Shown one piece after another: positions 6,163 to 6,240 of a stretch of DNA of 6,240 nt. The translations under genes were made by a program, and so were the position numbers. Each line of letters starts with the position of its first letter. Position 1 is the first letter of the stretch. The stretch comes from Sutterella sp. Its GTDB lineage: Bacteria > Pseudomonadota > Gammaproteobacteria > Burkholderiales > Burkholderiaceae_F. The stretch covers positions 1-6,240 of the forward strand of contig DXSO01000105.1 in the NCBI GenBank assembly GCA_019410445.1, read 5' to 3'. The notes below the pieces were generated by a model. It was not told where the DNA came from. It saw only the letters and a list, made by a program, of their open reading frames with translations, and did no database searches.

Positions 6163-6195
6163 GCTGAAACTCTTTCATGACTGCCTTTGCGTCTT

Positions 6196-6214
6196 TTTGG
6201 CAACAACTGTCAAA
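6196..6214. promoter_or_regulatory. Imperfect 19-bp dyad upstream of the promoter (possible operator)
   Basis: TTTGGCA (6196-6202) and TGTCAAA (6208-6214) are inverted copies with one mismatch around a five-base centre, about 34 bases upstream of the candidate -35 box. Such dyads can bind dimeric regulators, but one of this size can occur by chance and I recognise no known consensus. The rest of 6163-6240 shows no clear gene; a minus-strand frame is open from the window edge to 6137. Confidence 0.25.
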
Positions 6215-6240
6215 TAGCCACATCCGCACCGCTAAAGCAC

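Noticed and set aside
6208..6213. Perfect TTGACA as the main -35 box (minus strand)
   Set aside because: The hexamers 16-18 bases downstream (CGCAAA, GCAAAG, CAAAGG) are nothing like a -10 box, whereas TTTACA/TAAACT has an exact 17-base spacer.
1..6240. CRISPR array, tRNA, rRNA or complete insertion sequence
   Set aside because: No regularly spaced identical repeats, no tRNA cloverleaf or rRNA signatures, and no transposase frame with paired terminal repeats were found by eye.

Overview
The window holds two protein-coding genes that converge on a 409-base gap. Most of it is the minus-strand gene for a very large surface protein. Organism (inference): a Gram-negative proteobacterium. The autotransporter begins with an extended signal peptide (ESPR), a feature known from Beta- and Gammaproteobacteria, in a version that resembles large autotransporters of gut Sutterellaceae (Sutterella/Parasutterella). 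Strong preference for C/G at third codon positions in the left gene fits such a host. The genus is a guess from remembered family resemblance, not a search result.

Layout. Bases 1-1542 (+) are the C-terminal two thirds of a mitochondrial-type aconitase; its start lies to the left of the window. It is followed by a strong 3'-UTR hairpin (1548-1600) and a clear rho-independent terminator (1623-1655). Bases 1656-1893 hold no convincing gene, only a start-less 55-codon open frame and small inverted repeats. A second hairpin terminator (1894-1928), probably bidirectional, closes the minus-strand gene. Bases 1952-6091 (-) encode a complete 1379-residue type Va autotransporter: ESPR signal peptide, GTI-repeat region, a section with chlamydial Pmp-like GGA[IL]/FxxN motifs, a PATR-like segment, a long beta-solenoid-like passenger, and a C-terminal beta-barrel ending in Phe. 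Bases 6092-6240 are its upstream control region.

Most notable observation. An uninterrupted run of 11 G (minus strand; C on plus, 6142-6152) lies just upstream of the autotransporter. It falls inside the 17-bp spacer of the best promoter candidate (TTTACA-N17-TAAACT). The spacer is optimal exactly at 11 G, so slipped-strand gain or loss of a G should change promoter strength. This is the arrangement expected of a phase-variable surface adhesin. The same tract also lies in a short open reading frame whose stop codon changes with tract length. Two palindromes (6110-6124 and 6125-6132) sit between the promoter and the Shine-Dalgarno sequence.

The genes have no evident functional link: one is central metabolism (TCA cycle), the other a cell-surface and probably host- or community-facing protein.
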